Assembly (NCBI GenBank): GCA_028710865.1 | Contig: JAQTUF010000003.1 | Location: 46,448 to 80,322, forward strand | DNA length: 33,875 bases | Reading direction: 5' to 3' | Source: Candidatus Shapirobacteria bacterium | GTDB taxonomy: Bacteria > Patescibacteria > Microgenomatia > UBA12405 | In this document: piece by piece, positions 17,660-25,605 of the stretch | How positions within the stretch are numbered: position 1 is the stretch's first letter | Layout: each line of letters opens with the position of its first letter | Notes under the pieces: generated by a model | What the model was told of the DNA's origin: nothing | Seen by the model: only the letters and a program-made list of their open reading frames with translations | Databases searched by the model: none | Position numbers and translations under genes: made by a program

Positions 17660-18481
17660 ATGACAAATACACCATTAGTTAAATTAGACAATTGTTATTT
17701 AAAGCGAGAAGATCAAAACATTACTGGCTCCGCCAAAGATAGAGCTATTATTTATCAAATTGACAATCTTAAAAAAAATAATTTTACTCAAGCCGTAATT
17801 TCTAGTACTGGCAATGCTGCTATTTCTGCTGCTCATTTTTGCTACCAAAATAAAATTGAATTGATTATTTTTTTATCTACCAAAGTCAACCCCAAAAAAC
17901 TAAATATCCTAAAACAATATCCTTCAGAAATTATTTTATCTCAAAAACCAATTAGTGATGCCATTAAATTTGCTAAGAAAAATAAAGCCTATTTACTTCG
18001 TCAATCTACCGATCCTATTGCCATTATCGGTTATCAGCAAATTGCTCAAGAAATAATCAAACAACTTCCAAAAATTACCAGTGTTTTTATCCCCATTGGT
18101 AGTGGCACTACTCTGCTTGGCATTTCTCAAAAATTACCCCCGTCAGTAAAAATATTTGGAGCTCAGTCAGTTGCCAATTGTCCAATTTCTAAATCTTTTG
18201 ATAAAAATTATAATCCCGAAATCAGACTTATAACTGATGCCTTATCAGCCAAATTTATACCTCAAAAAAATAAAATTATTACCGCTATCAAAAAATCAAA
18301 TGGTTTTTCTTTTGCTATTCAAAATGAAGCCATAATTTCTGCTACTCATTTTCTAGAATCTAAAAATATTATCACTTCACTTGAAAGCAGTTTAGCCTTT
18401 GCCGCCTTCCAAAAGGCCCAAAAGAACAATTTTGACACTGGTAAATTTCCTGTTATTTTATTAACCGGAGCTAAAAGATGA
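17660..18481 (+). CDS. Fold-type-II PLP-dependent enzyme (threonine-synthase/cysteine-synthase-like)
   Basis: A 273-residue PLP enzyme. TPLVKL, YLKREDQNITGSAKDRA with the predicted Schiff-base Lys26, SSTGNAAISAA as the phosphate-contacting Ser/Asn loop, and IPIGSGTTLLG as the glycine-rich PLP-phosphate loop place it in the threonine synthase / cysteine synthase / serine-threonine dehydratase fold. It is shorter than threonine synthase (350-420) and lacks that enzyme's N-terminal region. Reaction unknown: beta- or gamma-replacement or elimination on a hydroxy amino acid are the family options. ATGA overlap with the ATP-grasp gene and divergence from the lysW-like gene suggest a joint amino-acid-modifying pathway (inference). 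Confidence 0.8.
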   Translation: MTNTPLVKLDNCYLKREDQNITGSAKDRAIIYQIDNLKKNNFTQAVISSTGNAAISAAHFCYQNKIELIIFLSTKVNPKKLNILKQYPSEIILSQKPISDAIKFAKKNKAYLLRQSTDPIAIIGYQQIAQEIIKQLPKITSVFIPIGSGTTLLGISQKLPPSVKIFGAQSVANCPISKSFDKNYNPEIRLITDALSAKFIPQKNKIITAIKKSNGFSFAIQNEAIISATHFLESKNIITSLESSLAFAAFQKAQKNNFDTGKFPVILLTGAKR

Positions 18482-19602
18482 ATTTAATTGAAACTTTAAA
18501 TCAAAGTAATTATATTTTCTATTTTCTAGTAGTTGATAAATTTTTAGATATTAATCTTCCTCAACTTAAAAATTTTGAAAAAATTTATATTTCTGATTAC
18601 CCATCAATAAAAATAAAAAATAGCGGTAAATTACTATCAGATCATCAAGTTATTGACTATATTCTTAAAAAATCCCAAGATAATAATCTTACTCCAGTAA
18701 TTATTCCCTTTAAACCTTCTGGTAAAGTAGAGTATCTTTGTCAAAAATATCAATGGATTTATGCCGCCAATCCAGCTAAATTAAATCGTCTCTTGGAAGA
18801 TAAAATTGATTTTTACAATATTTGTCAAAAAGAAAATTTACCCACTATCCCAGTAATAATAGACAAATTCAATGAATATAATTTTAAAAAATATCAACAA
18901 ATTTTAAATAATAATTTAGTCATCCAAACTCGTTTTGGTTGGGCTGGAAAAAGCACTTTTTCAGCAACTATTTGGGAAGATATCAAAGACAAAATCGAAA
19001 TTGAAACCACAGTTAAATATTCTCCATATCTTACTGGCTATTCCCTAACCAATAATTGTTGTCTCACTAAATCTGGTTTTATTCAAAGCCCACCAGCACT
19101 CCAATATACCGGTCTTCCTCAATTCACTCAAAACCCTTTCACTACTGTCGGTCGTCAATGGCCATCCTATGCGCCAATCGAAATAATTGAAGAAATTAAA
19201 AATCTAACCCTAAAATTTTCAGAAACTTTAAAAAAATTAGATTACTATGGTTTTTTTGGATTAGATTTTTTCATCAGTGAAAACCAAATTTTTATTCTTG
19301 AATGTAATCCCAGATTAACTGCTTCCTTTGACCTCTATACTCAAATAGAAATAAACAACAATTTAAACCCACTTTTTTTATTTCACCTAACCGAATTTTT
19401 GAATTTAAATATTAATATCGATATTAATCAAGAAAACAAACGATTCTATAATCCCAATTTAATTGGATCAGAAATAACTAAAAAAGATATCAACAATAAT
19501 ACTATTCATATTTATCGACAATTTATTCCTTTTTCATCACAAACCAACCCTATCGAAATTTCTCCTTCAATAATTCAATCTGCCAATGAAGTCGCCAACT
19601 AA
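18478..19602 (+). CDS. ATP-grasp ligase
   Basis: A 374-residue ATP-grasp enzyme of the carboxylate-amine/thiol ligase superfamily. A pre-ATP-grasp domain occupies about residues 1-105; the nucleotide-binding loop GWAGKST is near 154-160; and GFFGLDFF followed by ILECNPRLTAS (Glu275, Asn277, Arg279) forms the metal-binding signature. The sequence is nearer to PylC/biotin-carboxylase-type ATP-grasp proteins than to Ddl or RimK/LysX, by eye only. Likely forms an amide or peptide bond between an acyl phosphate and an amine. It is coupled to the PLP gene (ATGA) and overlaps ftsW by 17 bases. Candidate acceptors are the LysW-like protein or a wall peptide precursor (inference). Confidence 0.78.
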   Translation: MNLIETLNQSNYIFYFLVVDKFLDINLPQLKNFEKIYISDYPSIKIKNSGKLLSDHQVIDYILKKSQDNNLTPVIIPFKPSGKVEYLCQKYQWIYAANPAKLNRLLEDKIDFYNICQKENLPTIPVIIDKFNEYNFKKYQQILNNNLVIQTRFGWAGKSTFSATIWEDIKDKIEIETTVKYSPYLTGYSLTNNCCLTKSGFIQSPPALQYTGLPQFTQNPFTTVGRQWPSYAPIEIIEEIKNLTLKFSETLKKLDYYGFFGLDFFISENQIFILECNPRLTASFDLYTQIEINNNLNPLFLFHLTEFLNLNINIDINQENKRFYNPNLIGSEITKKDINNNTIHIYRQFIPFSSQTNPIEISPSIIQSANEVAN

Positions 19603-20758
19603 ATCACCCTTAATGTTTTTAGTATTTACTCTAATTATAATTGGTTTAATTTTTATTTCTATCTCTTCTCTCAGTGAAGCCACCAATAGTGTTGGTGATA
19701 AATTTTTCTTTCTTAGAAAACAAATAATCTGGTTATTAATCAGTTTAGTCGCTTTTTATATCTGTTCTAAAATAAACTTAGAAAAAATTAAAAAATTTTT
19801 TTTTCCACTTTATATTTTTTCTATCATCACTTTAATTTTAGTCATTATTCCAGGGCTCAGCGATGCCACTCTAGGAGCTCACCGTTGGTTAAATTTAGGT
19901 TTTATTAAATTTCAACCTTCAGAAATATTAAAACTCAGCCTAGTATTGTTTTTATCCCAAATTTTTTCCAAATCTCAAAATCTTAATCTTAAAAATTTAA
20001 TTTTTTTCTTAGGAATTCCTTTTATTCTTATCATTATCGAACCAAATTTAAGCACTGCTATTCTAATTTCCACTATTTCAATTTCGCTTTATTATTTAGC
20101 TGGAGGTAAAATTGGTCCACTTTTTGGATTTTGTGCTTTCTTAATTTCCCTTAGTTTAATTTTAATTTTTATCTCACCTTATCGATCTGCCAGACTAAAA
20201 ACTATGCTTAACCCAACTCAAAATCAAGAAACTGCCTCTTATCATAGTAATCAAATAGTTTTAACTCTATCTTCCGGTGGATTTTTTGGTAAAGGTTTTG
20301 CTAATTCAGATCAAAAATATAGTTTTTTACCCAAAATATCTACCGATTCCATCCTAGCTGTAATTGGAGAGGAAGTTGGATTTATTGGTTTATTATTAGT
20401 ACTTCTTGTTTATATCTCCCTAATATCATATCTTTTTAAACTTTCCCACCTTATTTCCGACCCATTTCAATCACTATTAATCTCTGGAACTTCCCTTTGG
20501 ATTGCTTATCAAAGTCTTATAAATATTTCCGCTATTGCCGGTATTATTCCCTTAACTGGAGTTCCTTTACCATTTATTTCTTATGGCGGTTCATCTTTAT
20601 CAACTCTAATGGTAGCAATTGGTTTAATTCGTAATATCGAAAAAAATAATCCAATCCTGCTATACTCAAATCATGAGTCAAAAGATAACAAAGTCCATCA
20701 TCATTACCGGCACTCATCTCACCCCCGCACTAGAACTAATCCGTCAATTAAAAAGTGA
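19586..20758 (+). CDS. ftsW: Division SEDS glycosyltransferase FtsW
   Basis: Multi-spanning peptidoglycan polymerase working with FtsI at the septum. About ten hydrophobic helices; SEDS signatures include AHRWLNLGFIKFQPSEILK, SSGGFFGKGFANSDQKYSFLP, VIGEEVGFIG, and TGVPLPFISYGGSS. Called FtsW, not RodA, because it sits next to murG in the division cluster and the window has a second SEDS gene beside ileS. The last 28 or so residues, after the final helix, are His/Arg/Ser-rich and are encoded in the same bases as the murG 5' end (86-base overlap), so that tail may be non-conserved overprinting. Confidence 0.93.
   Translation: MKSPTKSPLMFLVFTLIIIGLIFISISSLSEATNSVGDKFFFLRKQIIWLLISLVAFYICSKINLEKIKKFFFPLYIFSIITLILVIIPGLSDATLGAHRWLNLGFIKFQPSEILKLSLVLFLSQIFSKSQNLNLKNLIFFLGIPFILIIIEPNLSTAILISTISISLYYLAGGKIGPLFGFCAFLISLSLILIFISPYRSARLKTMLNPTQNQETASYHSNQIVLTLSSGGFFGKGFANSDQKYSFLPKISTDSILAVIGEEVGFIGLLLVLLVYISLISYLFKLSHLISDPFQSLLISGTSLWIAYQSLINISAIAGIIPLTGVPLPFISYGGSSLSTLMVAIGLIRNIEKNNPILLYSNHESKDNKVHHHYRHSSHPRTRTNPSIKK
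20661..20666 (+). promoter_or_regulatory. -10-like element upstream of murG
   Basis: TATACT lies 6 bases before the murG ATG, inside ftsW, a spacing that would give a leaderless murG message. Confidence 0.3.
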
Positions 20759-21755
20759 TTCTCTTACCAACTGGTCAATTTTTTATATCGGCCGTAAATT
20801 TAATTCCTCAGACTCACAAAAAACTTCTATTGAATCTACTATTATCCCTAAATTAGGGATAAAATATTTTTCTATTTCTTGTGGAAAATTTGATCGAAGA
20901 TACTTACCCAATACTATTAAAGGTATTCCAAAAACCATTAAAGGTTTTTGGCAAGCCAAAAAAATAATTAAAAAAATTAAGCCCGATATAGTTGTTTCTT
21001 TTGGTGGCTATGTCTCAGTACCAATAATTATAAACAGCTGGATTAAACACATCCCTAGTATTACTCATGAACAAACCCTTACTACTAGTTTAACTACAAA
21101 AATAAATAGTTTTTTTGTTACCAAAATTGCTCTTTCATTTAAAAATCAAAATCAAATTAACAACTTACCCTCTAATAAAGTAAATATAACCGGTAATTTA
21201 CTCCGATATGAATTATTTACCAATAATCGAAATCAACTAGTAAAAACCCAAAAACCAATTATTTATATTACTGCCGGTAATCAAGGTTCACATTACATAA
21301 ATATGGTCATCAAAAAAGCAGTTCCTTTTCTTAGTGATTTCTTTATTATTCACCAAACTGGGAAAACTGACTTTTCTAAATTTAAATATCTATCGTCAAA
21401 CCCTAATTATTCAGCTTTTGAATATATAGAGACCAAATATATAGGCTGGGTCTTAAAAAATTCTGATATTATTATCAGCCGATCCGGAGCTAATACCAGC
21501 CAAGAAATAGTTGCTTTTAATCAAAAATCCATTCTAATTCCCTTACCTCAAAGTCAACAAAATGAACAATTTTTAAATGCTAAATGGGTAAAAGACCAAC
21601 TCCCAAAAAAAACTATTATTTTTCAACAAAATCAATTTAATTCCATTAATCTACAAAAAGCTATTAAAAAATTAAAAACAGTTAAATCAACTAGTAATAT
21701 TAAAAATATTAAACCAAATCTAAATTTATTAAATCTAATTCATGAAATTATTTAG
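20673..21755 (+). CDS. murG: UDP-GlcNAc--undecaprenyl-PP-MurNAc-peptide GlcNAc transferase
   Basis: Peripheral membrane GT-B enzyme converting lipid I to lipid II. The N-terminal loop, GGTGGHxxPA in most MurG, reads TGTHLTPALEL (residues 12-22), retaining the His and Pro-Ala. Further marks are VVSFGGYVSVP, the IThEQ-like ITHEQ segment, YITAGNQGSHYIN, and SRSGANTSQEIVAF...ILIPLP...NEQFLNA for the donor site. Length 360 is normal. The only Met before the loop is at 20673, so the 86-base overlap with ftsW is needed for an intact protein. Overlaps the next gene by 14 bases. Confidence 0.93.
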   Translation: MSQKITKSIIITGTHLTPALELIRQLKSDSLTNWSIFYIGRKFNSSDSQKTSIESTIIPKLGIKYFSISCGKFDRRYLPNTIKGIPKTIKGFWQAKKIIKKIKPDIVVSFGGYVSVPIIINSWIKHIPSITHEQTLTTSLTTKINSFFVTKIALSFKNQNQINNLPSNKVNITGNLLRYELFTNNRNQLVKTQKPIIYITAGNQGSHYINMVIKKAVPFLSDFFIIHQTGKTDFSKFKYLSSNPNYSAFEYIETKYIGWVLKNSDIIISRSGANTSQEIVAFNQKSILIPLPQSQQNEQFLNAKWVKDQLPKKTIIFQQNQFNSINLQKAIKKLKTVKSTSNIKNIKPNLNLLNLIHEII

Positions 21756-22122
21756 ATTATTTTTCATAATTTTATTAATCATTGGAATAGTTACTATTTT
21801 CATAATCAAATTTATTCATTTCAATCAAATAAATCCTATTTCCTCACAAAATGACTTTTATTCAAAACTCAATAATGCACTTCAAACTAGTCAAATATCT
21901 CCTATAAATTTAATCGTTAGAGATTACCAAAATGAAGTTGAATTTTATCTCCAAGACGAACAAAGTAATCAAACTAAAATTATTGTTTCTACCCAAAAAG
22001 ATCCCTACTGGCAAATTGCTTCTTTGCAAGATTTTTTCAAAACAGCTAAAATCAATAATAAACAAATTAAATTAGTTGATCTCAGTATCAATCATCCATA
22101 TGCAACATTCAAAAACAATTAG
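21742..22122 (+). CDS. Minimal FtsQ-like division protein
   Basis: A 126-residue protein with one transmembrane helix (about residues 4-24) and a roughly 100-residue outward domain. Located between murG and ftsA, the usual ftsQ slot. The end (LQDFF...[16 protein letters not shown]) resembles the last beta-strands of FtsQ (IDLRxxNxxxVxF). It is half the usual FtsQ length, and the POTRA domain appears to be missing. The assignment rests on synteny, topology and the weak C-terminal similarity. Overlaps ftsA by 23 bases. Confidence 0.55.
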   Translation: MKLFRLFFIILLIIGIVTIFIIKFIHFNQINPISSQNDFYSKLNNALQTSQISPINLIVRDYQNEVEFYLQDEQSNQTKIIVSTQKDPYWQIASLQDFFKTAKINNKQIKLVDLSINHPYATFKNN

Positions 22123-23353
22123 CGGTATCGATATCGGTACCTCAAAAGTAACCACCATTATTGGTCAATATCTTGAAACTGAAGACAAATTTAATATAAT
22201 TGCCGTTTCTTCTATCCCTGCTTTAGGTTTTAGAAAAGGTCAAATAATCAATATTGAACAGGCTTCAAACACTATTACTCAAAGTATTGAATCAGCCGAA
22301 AGAATGGCCGGTTTTCAGGTAAATTCTGCCTCTATATCTATTTCTGCCCCCTATATTGAATCAACCAATTCTCATGGTGTCATCGCCATCAGTAATCCTA
22401 ATGGCGAAATTGATTCAACTGATATTGATCGAGTTATTGAAGCCGCCAAAGCTATTGCTATCCCACCAGGCAAAGAAATTATTCATATTATTCCCATAAA
22501 ATATACTGTTGATGGTCAAGAAGGTGTTATTGATCCAATTGGTATGAATGGTATTCGTCTAGAAGTTGAAACCCATATTATTTTAGCTTCCAGTCCATCC
22601 CTCAAAAATCTTAAAAAATGTTTAGAAGACATCGGCATCCATATAAACGATCTTGTTTTTTCTGGATTAGCTGCCTCTAGAGCCACCCTTACAGAAACCG
22701 AAAAAGAACTAGGCGTCGCCCTAATCGATATTGGTGGCAGTATTACTACTATAACTGTCTTTAATGAAGGTGCTCCTATTTTTTCCTCAGTTATCCCTAT
22801 CGGTGCTAACAATGTCACCAATGATCTCGCTATTGGTTTAAGATTTTCCCTAGAAAATGCCGAAAAAATAAAATTAAGATTAAGTAAATTGATTGAAAAT
22901 AAAAATTTTGAAGACGAAATTGAATTGTCAAAATTTGATATTGATACCGACGATAAAAATAGAAAAATTTCCATTCAAAATGCCACCAATGGCATTATAA
23001 AACCACGCCTAGAAGAAATATTTAATTTAATTTATTCCCAATTAGAAGATGTTAATCTCCAACATGTTATTCCCGCTGGTATAGTTTTAACCGGCGGTGG
23101 TTCACAAACTGTTAATATCAAAGAAATTTGTGAAAAAATAATTCCACTTCCATTAAGAATTGCCTCACCACCTAAAATGGGTGGTATAGTTGATGATATT
23201 CTTAATCCAGCCTATACTAGCACTATTGGCCTCCTTATGTTTACTCGAGAAAATAAAGCCAATAATTCTTCTTCTCAAACCAAAAAAATAAAAATAAATT
23301 TTGGTGGCTTATTTGGTCGATTTAAAAAATTAATTGAGCCAATTTTACCTTAA
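22100..23353 (+). CDS. ftsA: Cell division protein FtsA
   Basis: Actin-like ATPase that tethers FtsZ to the membrane. GIDIGTSK (residues 9-16) is phosphate-binding loop 1; the SHS2 (1C) domain follows with [36 protein letters not shown] is phosphate loop 2; VLTGGGSQ is the adenosine motif. The C-terminus [16 protein letters not shown] is a clear amphipathic membrane-targeting helix after a Ser/Lys linker. I start at the ATG at 22100, not the in-frame TTG at 22076, because the fold begins just after it. 417 residues. ftsZ starts 2 bases after the stop. Confidence 0.95.
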   Translation: MQHSKTISGIDIGTSKVTTIIGQYLETEDKFNIIAVSSIPALGFRKGQIINIEQASNTITQSIESAERMAGFQVNSASISISAPYIESTNSHGVIAISNPNGEIDSTDIDRVIEAAKAIAIPPGKEIIHIIPIKYTVDGQEGVIDPIGMNGIRLEVETHIILASSPSLKNLKKCLEDIGIHINDLVFSGLAASRATLTETEKELGVALIDIGGSITTITVFNEGAPIFSSVIPIGANNVTNDLAIGLRFSLENAEKIKLRLSKLIENKNFEDEIELSKFDIDTDDKNRKISIQNATNGIIKPRLEEIFNLIYSQLEDVNLQHVIPAGIVLTGGGSQTVNIKEICEKIIPLPLRIASPPKMGGIVDDILNPAYTSTIGLLMFTRENKANNSSSQTKKIKINFGGLFGRFKKLIEPILP

Positions 23354-23355
23354 AT

Positions 23356-24525
23356 ATGGGACTTATTAAAACACTTACTGGTCAATTTGCCAAAATAAAA
23401 GTCATTGGTGTTGGTGGTGGTGGCAATAATGCCGTTAATTCTATGATTTCTGATGGAAGCATTCAAGGTGTCGACTTTATTGCAGTTAATACTGATTCAC
23501 AAGCTCTTTTAAATTCTCTTGCCCCTATAAAAATTCAAATTGGTGAAAAACTAACTAAAGGGCTTGGAGCCGGAGGCAATCCCCAAATAGGTCAAAAAGC
23601 TGCCGAAGAATCAAGAGAAAGAATAAAAGAAATTTTATCTGGAACCGATATGGTTTTTGTCACCGGTGGTATGGGTGGTGGAACATGTACTGGAGCCGCC
23701 CCAATTATTGCTCAAATTGCCAAAAAAGAACTTAATATTTTAACTATTGGAGTTGTAACTAAACCTTTTATGTTTGAAGGTACTCGACGTATGACTAATG
23801 CCGAAGAAGGGATTTCTCAACTTCGAAATAATGTTGACACTCTTATAGTCATTCCTAACCAAAAAGTAATGGAAGTTGTTAATAATAAAGCTACTCTTTT
23901 AGAAGCCTTTAAAATTGCTGATTCTGTTTTAAATAAAGGTACCAAAGCCATTGCCGACTTAATTACTAATCCAGGTTTAATAAACTTAGATTTTGCCGAT
24001 ATAAAGGCAGTTATGAGTAATGCTGGTACCGCTCTTATGGGTACCGGTGAAGCCGAAGGCGAAAATCGAGCCCAACTTGCCGTCGAAGACGCTATTGATT
24101 CACCTTTAGTCGAAGTCGATATTGGAGGAGCTAGGGGAGTATTAATCAATATCACCGGCGGACCAGATATTACTATGGCTGAAATCGAAGAAGCCGCCAA
24201 AACTATTACCAAAAGAACTGCTCCTGATGCTAATATAATTTTTGGTGCTACTATTGACAAAGAATTAAAAGGTAAAATCAAAATTTCTGTCATTGCTACT
24301 GGTTTTGATAACACTAAAAGTCATTTTTATAATAATAAAAAACAAAATCCATCATCAATTGATACTGAAACCAAAACAGAAAATATCCCCCAACATCAAC
24401 CAATAGAGGCTAAAGAATTAAACGATAATCAAATCAAAAAATTTTTAGGTGATAAAGACATTCCTACTGGAGTTGATATTATTGACGAATTTGATATCCC
24501 AGCATTTTTACGAAAAAATGGTTAA
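23356..24525 (+). CDS. ftsZ: Cell division protein FtsZ
   Basis: Tubulin-like GTPase forming the division ring. [11 protein letters not shown] (about residues 18-28) contacts GTP; the tubulin signature reads [10 protein letters not shown], with Cys111 where GGGTGTG has Gly; the NAEEG segment and the T7-type synergy loop ([14 protein letters not shown]) are present. A linker of about 45 residues leads to the conserved C-terminal peptide DIPAFLR, which binds FtsA. Length 389 is normal. Followed by a long inverted repeat that probably ends the cluster transcript. Confidence 0.97.
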   Translation: MGLIKTLTGQFAKIKVIGVGGGGNNAVNSMISDGSIQGVDFIAVNTDSQALLNSLAPIKIQIGEKLTKGLGAGGNPQIGQKAAEESRERIKEILSGTDMVFVTGGMGGGTCTGAAPIIAQIAKKELNILTIGVVTKPFMFEGTRRMTNAEEGISQLRNNVDTLIVIPNQKVMEVVNNKATLLEAFKIADSVLNKGTKAIADLITNPGLINLDFADIKAVMSNAGTALMGTGEAEGENRAQLAVEDAIDSPLVEVDIGGARGVLINITGGPDITMAEIEEAAKTITKRTAPDANIIFGATIDKELKGKIKISVIATGFDNTKSHFYNNKKQNPSSIDTETKTENIPQHQPIEAKELNDNQIKKFLGDKDIPTGVDIIDEFDIPAFLRKNG

Positions 24526-24545
24526 CTAATTTTTTTCAAAAGAAA

Positions 24546-24623
24546 AGCGGTCAGGTTAAATAAAATAAATTATATGTACACAAAAAGTACATGTAATTTA
24601 TTTCACTTATTCCCCTGACCGCT
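24546..24623. terminator. Long bipartite inverted repeat, probable bidirectional terminator
   Basis: Outer arms AGCGGTCAGG (24546-24555) and CCTGACCGCT (24614-24623) are perfect complements. Inner arms at 24563-24579 and 24587-24603 match over 17 bases with one mismatch, around a 7-base loop. T-rich runs follow on the right (24628-24635) and A-rich sequence precedes on the left. It separates ftsZ (plus) from a convergent minus-strand gene, where a two-way terminator is expected. Confidence 0.75.
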
Positions 24624-24640
24624 GATTATTTTTTTGTCTA

Positions 24641-25207
24641 TTAAATATTTTTTTCAATTTTTTCTACCAGCCTTTTAAACCGCCCTTTTTGAAAATTAGT
24701 ATATTCCAAAAAAAATTCAGAATTATTTCCCTCTTCTTTGATATAACAACAGGCTTCCCATATTACCGTAAGATCATCCTTAATTTCTTTAAAAAATATT
24801 TTATCACCGCCATATTTTTTAAAGTCGTTGCTATTCAAGAATATATTCAATTGATTTAGAGATTTTCTTATAATTATTTCTGTCAAATTAGCATTAGTCT
24901 TGTATTTTTCCAATGCTCCTGCACATTCTCTAGCCCTATCCAAAAAAAATCTAAAAAAGTTTTTTTTATTCTGATACCAGACAAGATCAGAATAAATTAT
25001 TATCACATATATTGCGATACATATAGACCATGGAAAGGGGAGTATCAATAAATATAAAACATGCAATACCAGCCAGTTATCGCTCAACCAAACAACTATT
25101 TTTTTTACATTAAAATCCTTCTTTTTAGGTCTCATCAAAATAATGTAAAAAATTGCTAATAGCAACGCCAAAAAAAACTCCCATTTTTCTCTAATTTTCG
25201 AAAACAC
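24641..25207 (-). CDS. Hypothetical membrane protein
   Basis: I do not recognise this 188-residue protein. It starts at GTG (25205-25207) with three probable membrane helices at about residues 11-25, 45-58 and 60-76, followed by a roughly 110-residue charged helical domain that is probably cytoplasmic. Three Cys are scattered in that domain without a metal motif. Unlike nearly all other genes here it has a good Shine-Dalgarno, GAAAGGTGG, 7 bases upstream. It forms an apparent operon with the small membrane protein upstream. Function unknown; possibly acquired. Confidence 0.65.
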   Translation of the reverse strand: MFSKIREKWEFFLALLLAIFYIILMRPKKKDFNVKKIVVWLSDNWLVLHVLYLLILPFPWSICIAIYVIIIYSDLVWYQNKKNFFRFFLDRARECAGALEKYKTNANLTEIIIRKSLNQLNIFLNSNDFKKYGGDKIFFKEIKDDLTVIWEACCYIKEEGNNSEFFLEYTNFQKGRFKRLVEKIEKNI

Positions 25208-25214
25208 AATATTA

Positions 25215-25223
25215 CCACCTTTC
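25215..25223 (-). promoter_or_regulatory. Shine-Dalgarno of the minus-strand membrane protein
   Basis: GAAAGGTGG on the minus strand, 7 bases before the GTG start. The same nine bases occur again before the small ORF upstream (25352-25360). It is notable because most genes in the window have none. Confidence 0.6.
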
Positions 25224-25229
25224 TTTTTT

Positions 25230-25352
25230 TTATACTCTATCTAAAGCTAATCTAACTCTTGTTACATGGACTAAAAACCAAATTACCAGAGGGAAAAATA
25301 CTATTATCATTAATATTAATACTATTACCGAAATAATTTTTATGATTTCCAC
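25230..25352 (-). CDS. Small single-pass membrane protein (about 40 aa)
   Basis: Unlisted short frame of 40 codons ending at 25230: nearly all of residues 3-30 is hydrophobic (Ile/Val/Leu/Phe, one Pro), then a charged tail THVTRVRLALDRV-like with Arg and Asp. It has the same GAAAGGTGG ribosome-binding nine-mer as the next gene. The start is uncertain: the GTG at 25350-25352 touches the Shine-Dalgarno, and at normal spacing only ATC or ATA codons occur; a TTG further up would add a few residues. Function unknown; size and topology resemble small membrane toxins or regulators, but nothing shows this. Confidence 0.45.
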   Translation of the reverse strand: MEIIKIISVIVLILMIIVFFPLVIWFLVHVTRVRLALDRV

Positions 25353-25413
25353 CACCTTTCTAAATTCAATAGACAAAATTTCAAAGAACCTCTTTAAAAT
25401 CTTGCCTCATTCC

Positions 25414-25442
25414 TATATAAAGTTTTTATATATTTAAAACAA
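25414..25442 (-). promoter_or_regulatory. Candidate promoter for the minus-strand membrane-protein pair
   Basis: On the minus strand TTGTTT (25437-25442), a 17-base spacer and TATATA (25414-25419). It is placed about 60 bases before the small ORF and diverges from the ileS leader promoter. Confidence 0.4.
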
Positions 25443-25515
25443 GATTTCTCCTGATTACTCTGATTTTTACCACTGATTCCCAATTTAAGCAAATTTTTTT
25501 AATAAAAATATAGTG

Positions 25516-25521
25516 TATAAT
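25516..25521 (+). promoter_or_regulatory. -10 element of the ileS leader
   Basis: A perfect TATAAT, 10 bases before the GTG of the Ile-rich leader peptide. Expected transcription start is near 25528, so the leader peptide would be read from an almost leaderless end. The -35 region is only T-rich. Confidence 0.5.
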
Positions 25522-25531
25522 AAGCCTAACT

Positions 25532-25570
25532 GTGAACAAATCACATTCAGAAATAATTATTATTAAATAG
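25532..25570 (+). CDS. Ile-rich leader peptide (ileS attenuator)
   Basis: Twelve codons, GTG to TAG: M-N-K-S-H-S-E-I-I-I-I-K. The four consecutive Ile codons are ATA ATT ATT ATT (25553-25564). It ends 5 bases before a stable hairpin and 35 bases before an intrinsic terminator, itself 12 bases upstream of the ileS start. GTG is the only ATG/GTG/TTG start possible, as a TAG lies 19 bases upstream in frame. The Ile run placed before isoleucyl-tRNA synthetase is the layout of leader-peptide attenuation, in which stalling on Ile codons when charged tRNA-Ile is scarce would prevent termination. The A/T-rich context makes ATT common, so chance cannot be ruled out. Confidence 0.55.
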   Translation: MNKSHSEIIIIK

Positions 25571-25574
25571 CTAC

Positions 25575-25592
25575 ACTCCGAAATTTCGGAGT
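25575..25592 (+). promoter_or_regulatory. Palindrome/hairpin between leader peptide and terminator
   Basis: A perfect 18-base palindrome, ACTCCGAAATTTCGGAGT. As RNA it folds with a 6-bp stem (ACUCCG/CGGAGU) and a 6-base loop. Its right side with the next bases (GGAgUUU, 25588-25594) can pair with AAAUCC (25606-25611) of the terminator stem, which would make it part of an antiterminator switch. It could instead be a protein-binding operator. Confidence 0.5.
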
Positions 25593-25605
25593 TTGTGGCA
25601 AATCT

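Noticed and set aside
22076..22099. TTG start for ftsA
   Set aside because: It would add eight unconserved residues; the ATG at 22100 sits at the usual distance from the first phosphate loop.
22516..22974. 152-codon open frame antisense to ftsA
   Set aside because: Lies wholly opposite a conserved gene; its sequence is low complexity (Ser/Leu/Ile-rich) as expected from the complementary strand of A/T-rich coding DNA, and it has no start signals.
23817..24314. 165-codon open frame antisense to ftsZ
   Set aside because: Shadow of the conserved ftsZ frame; no motif, ribosome site or promoter.
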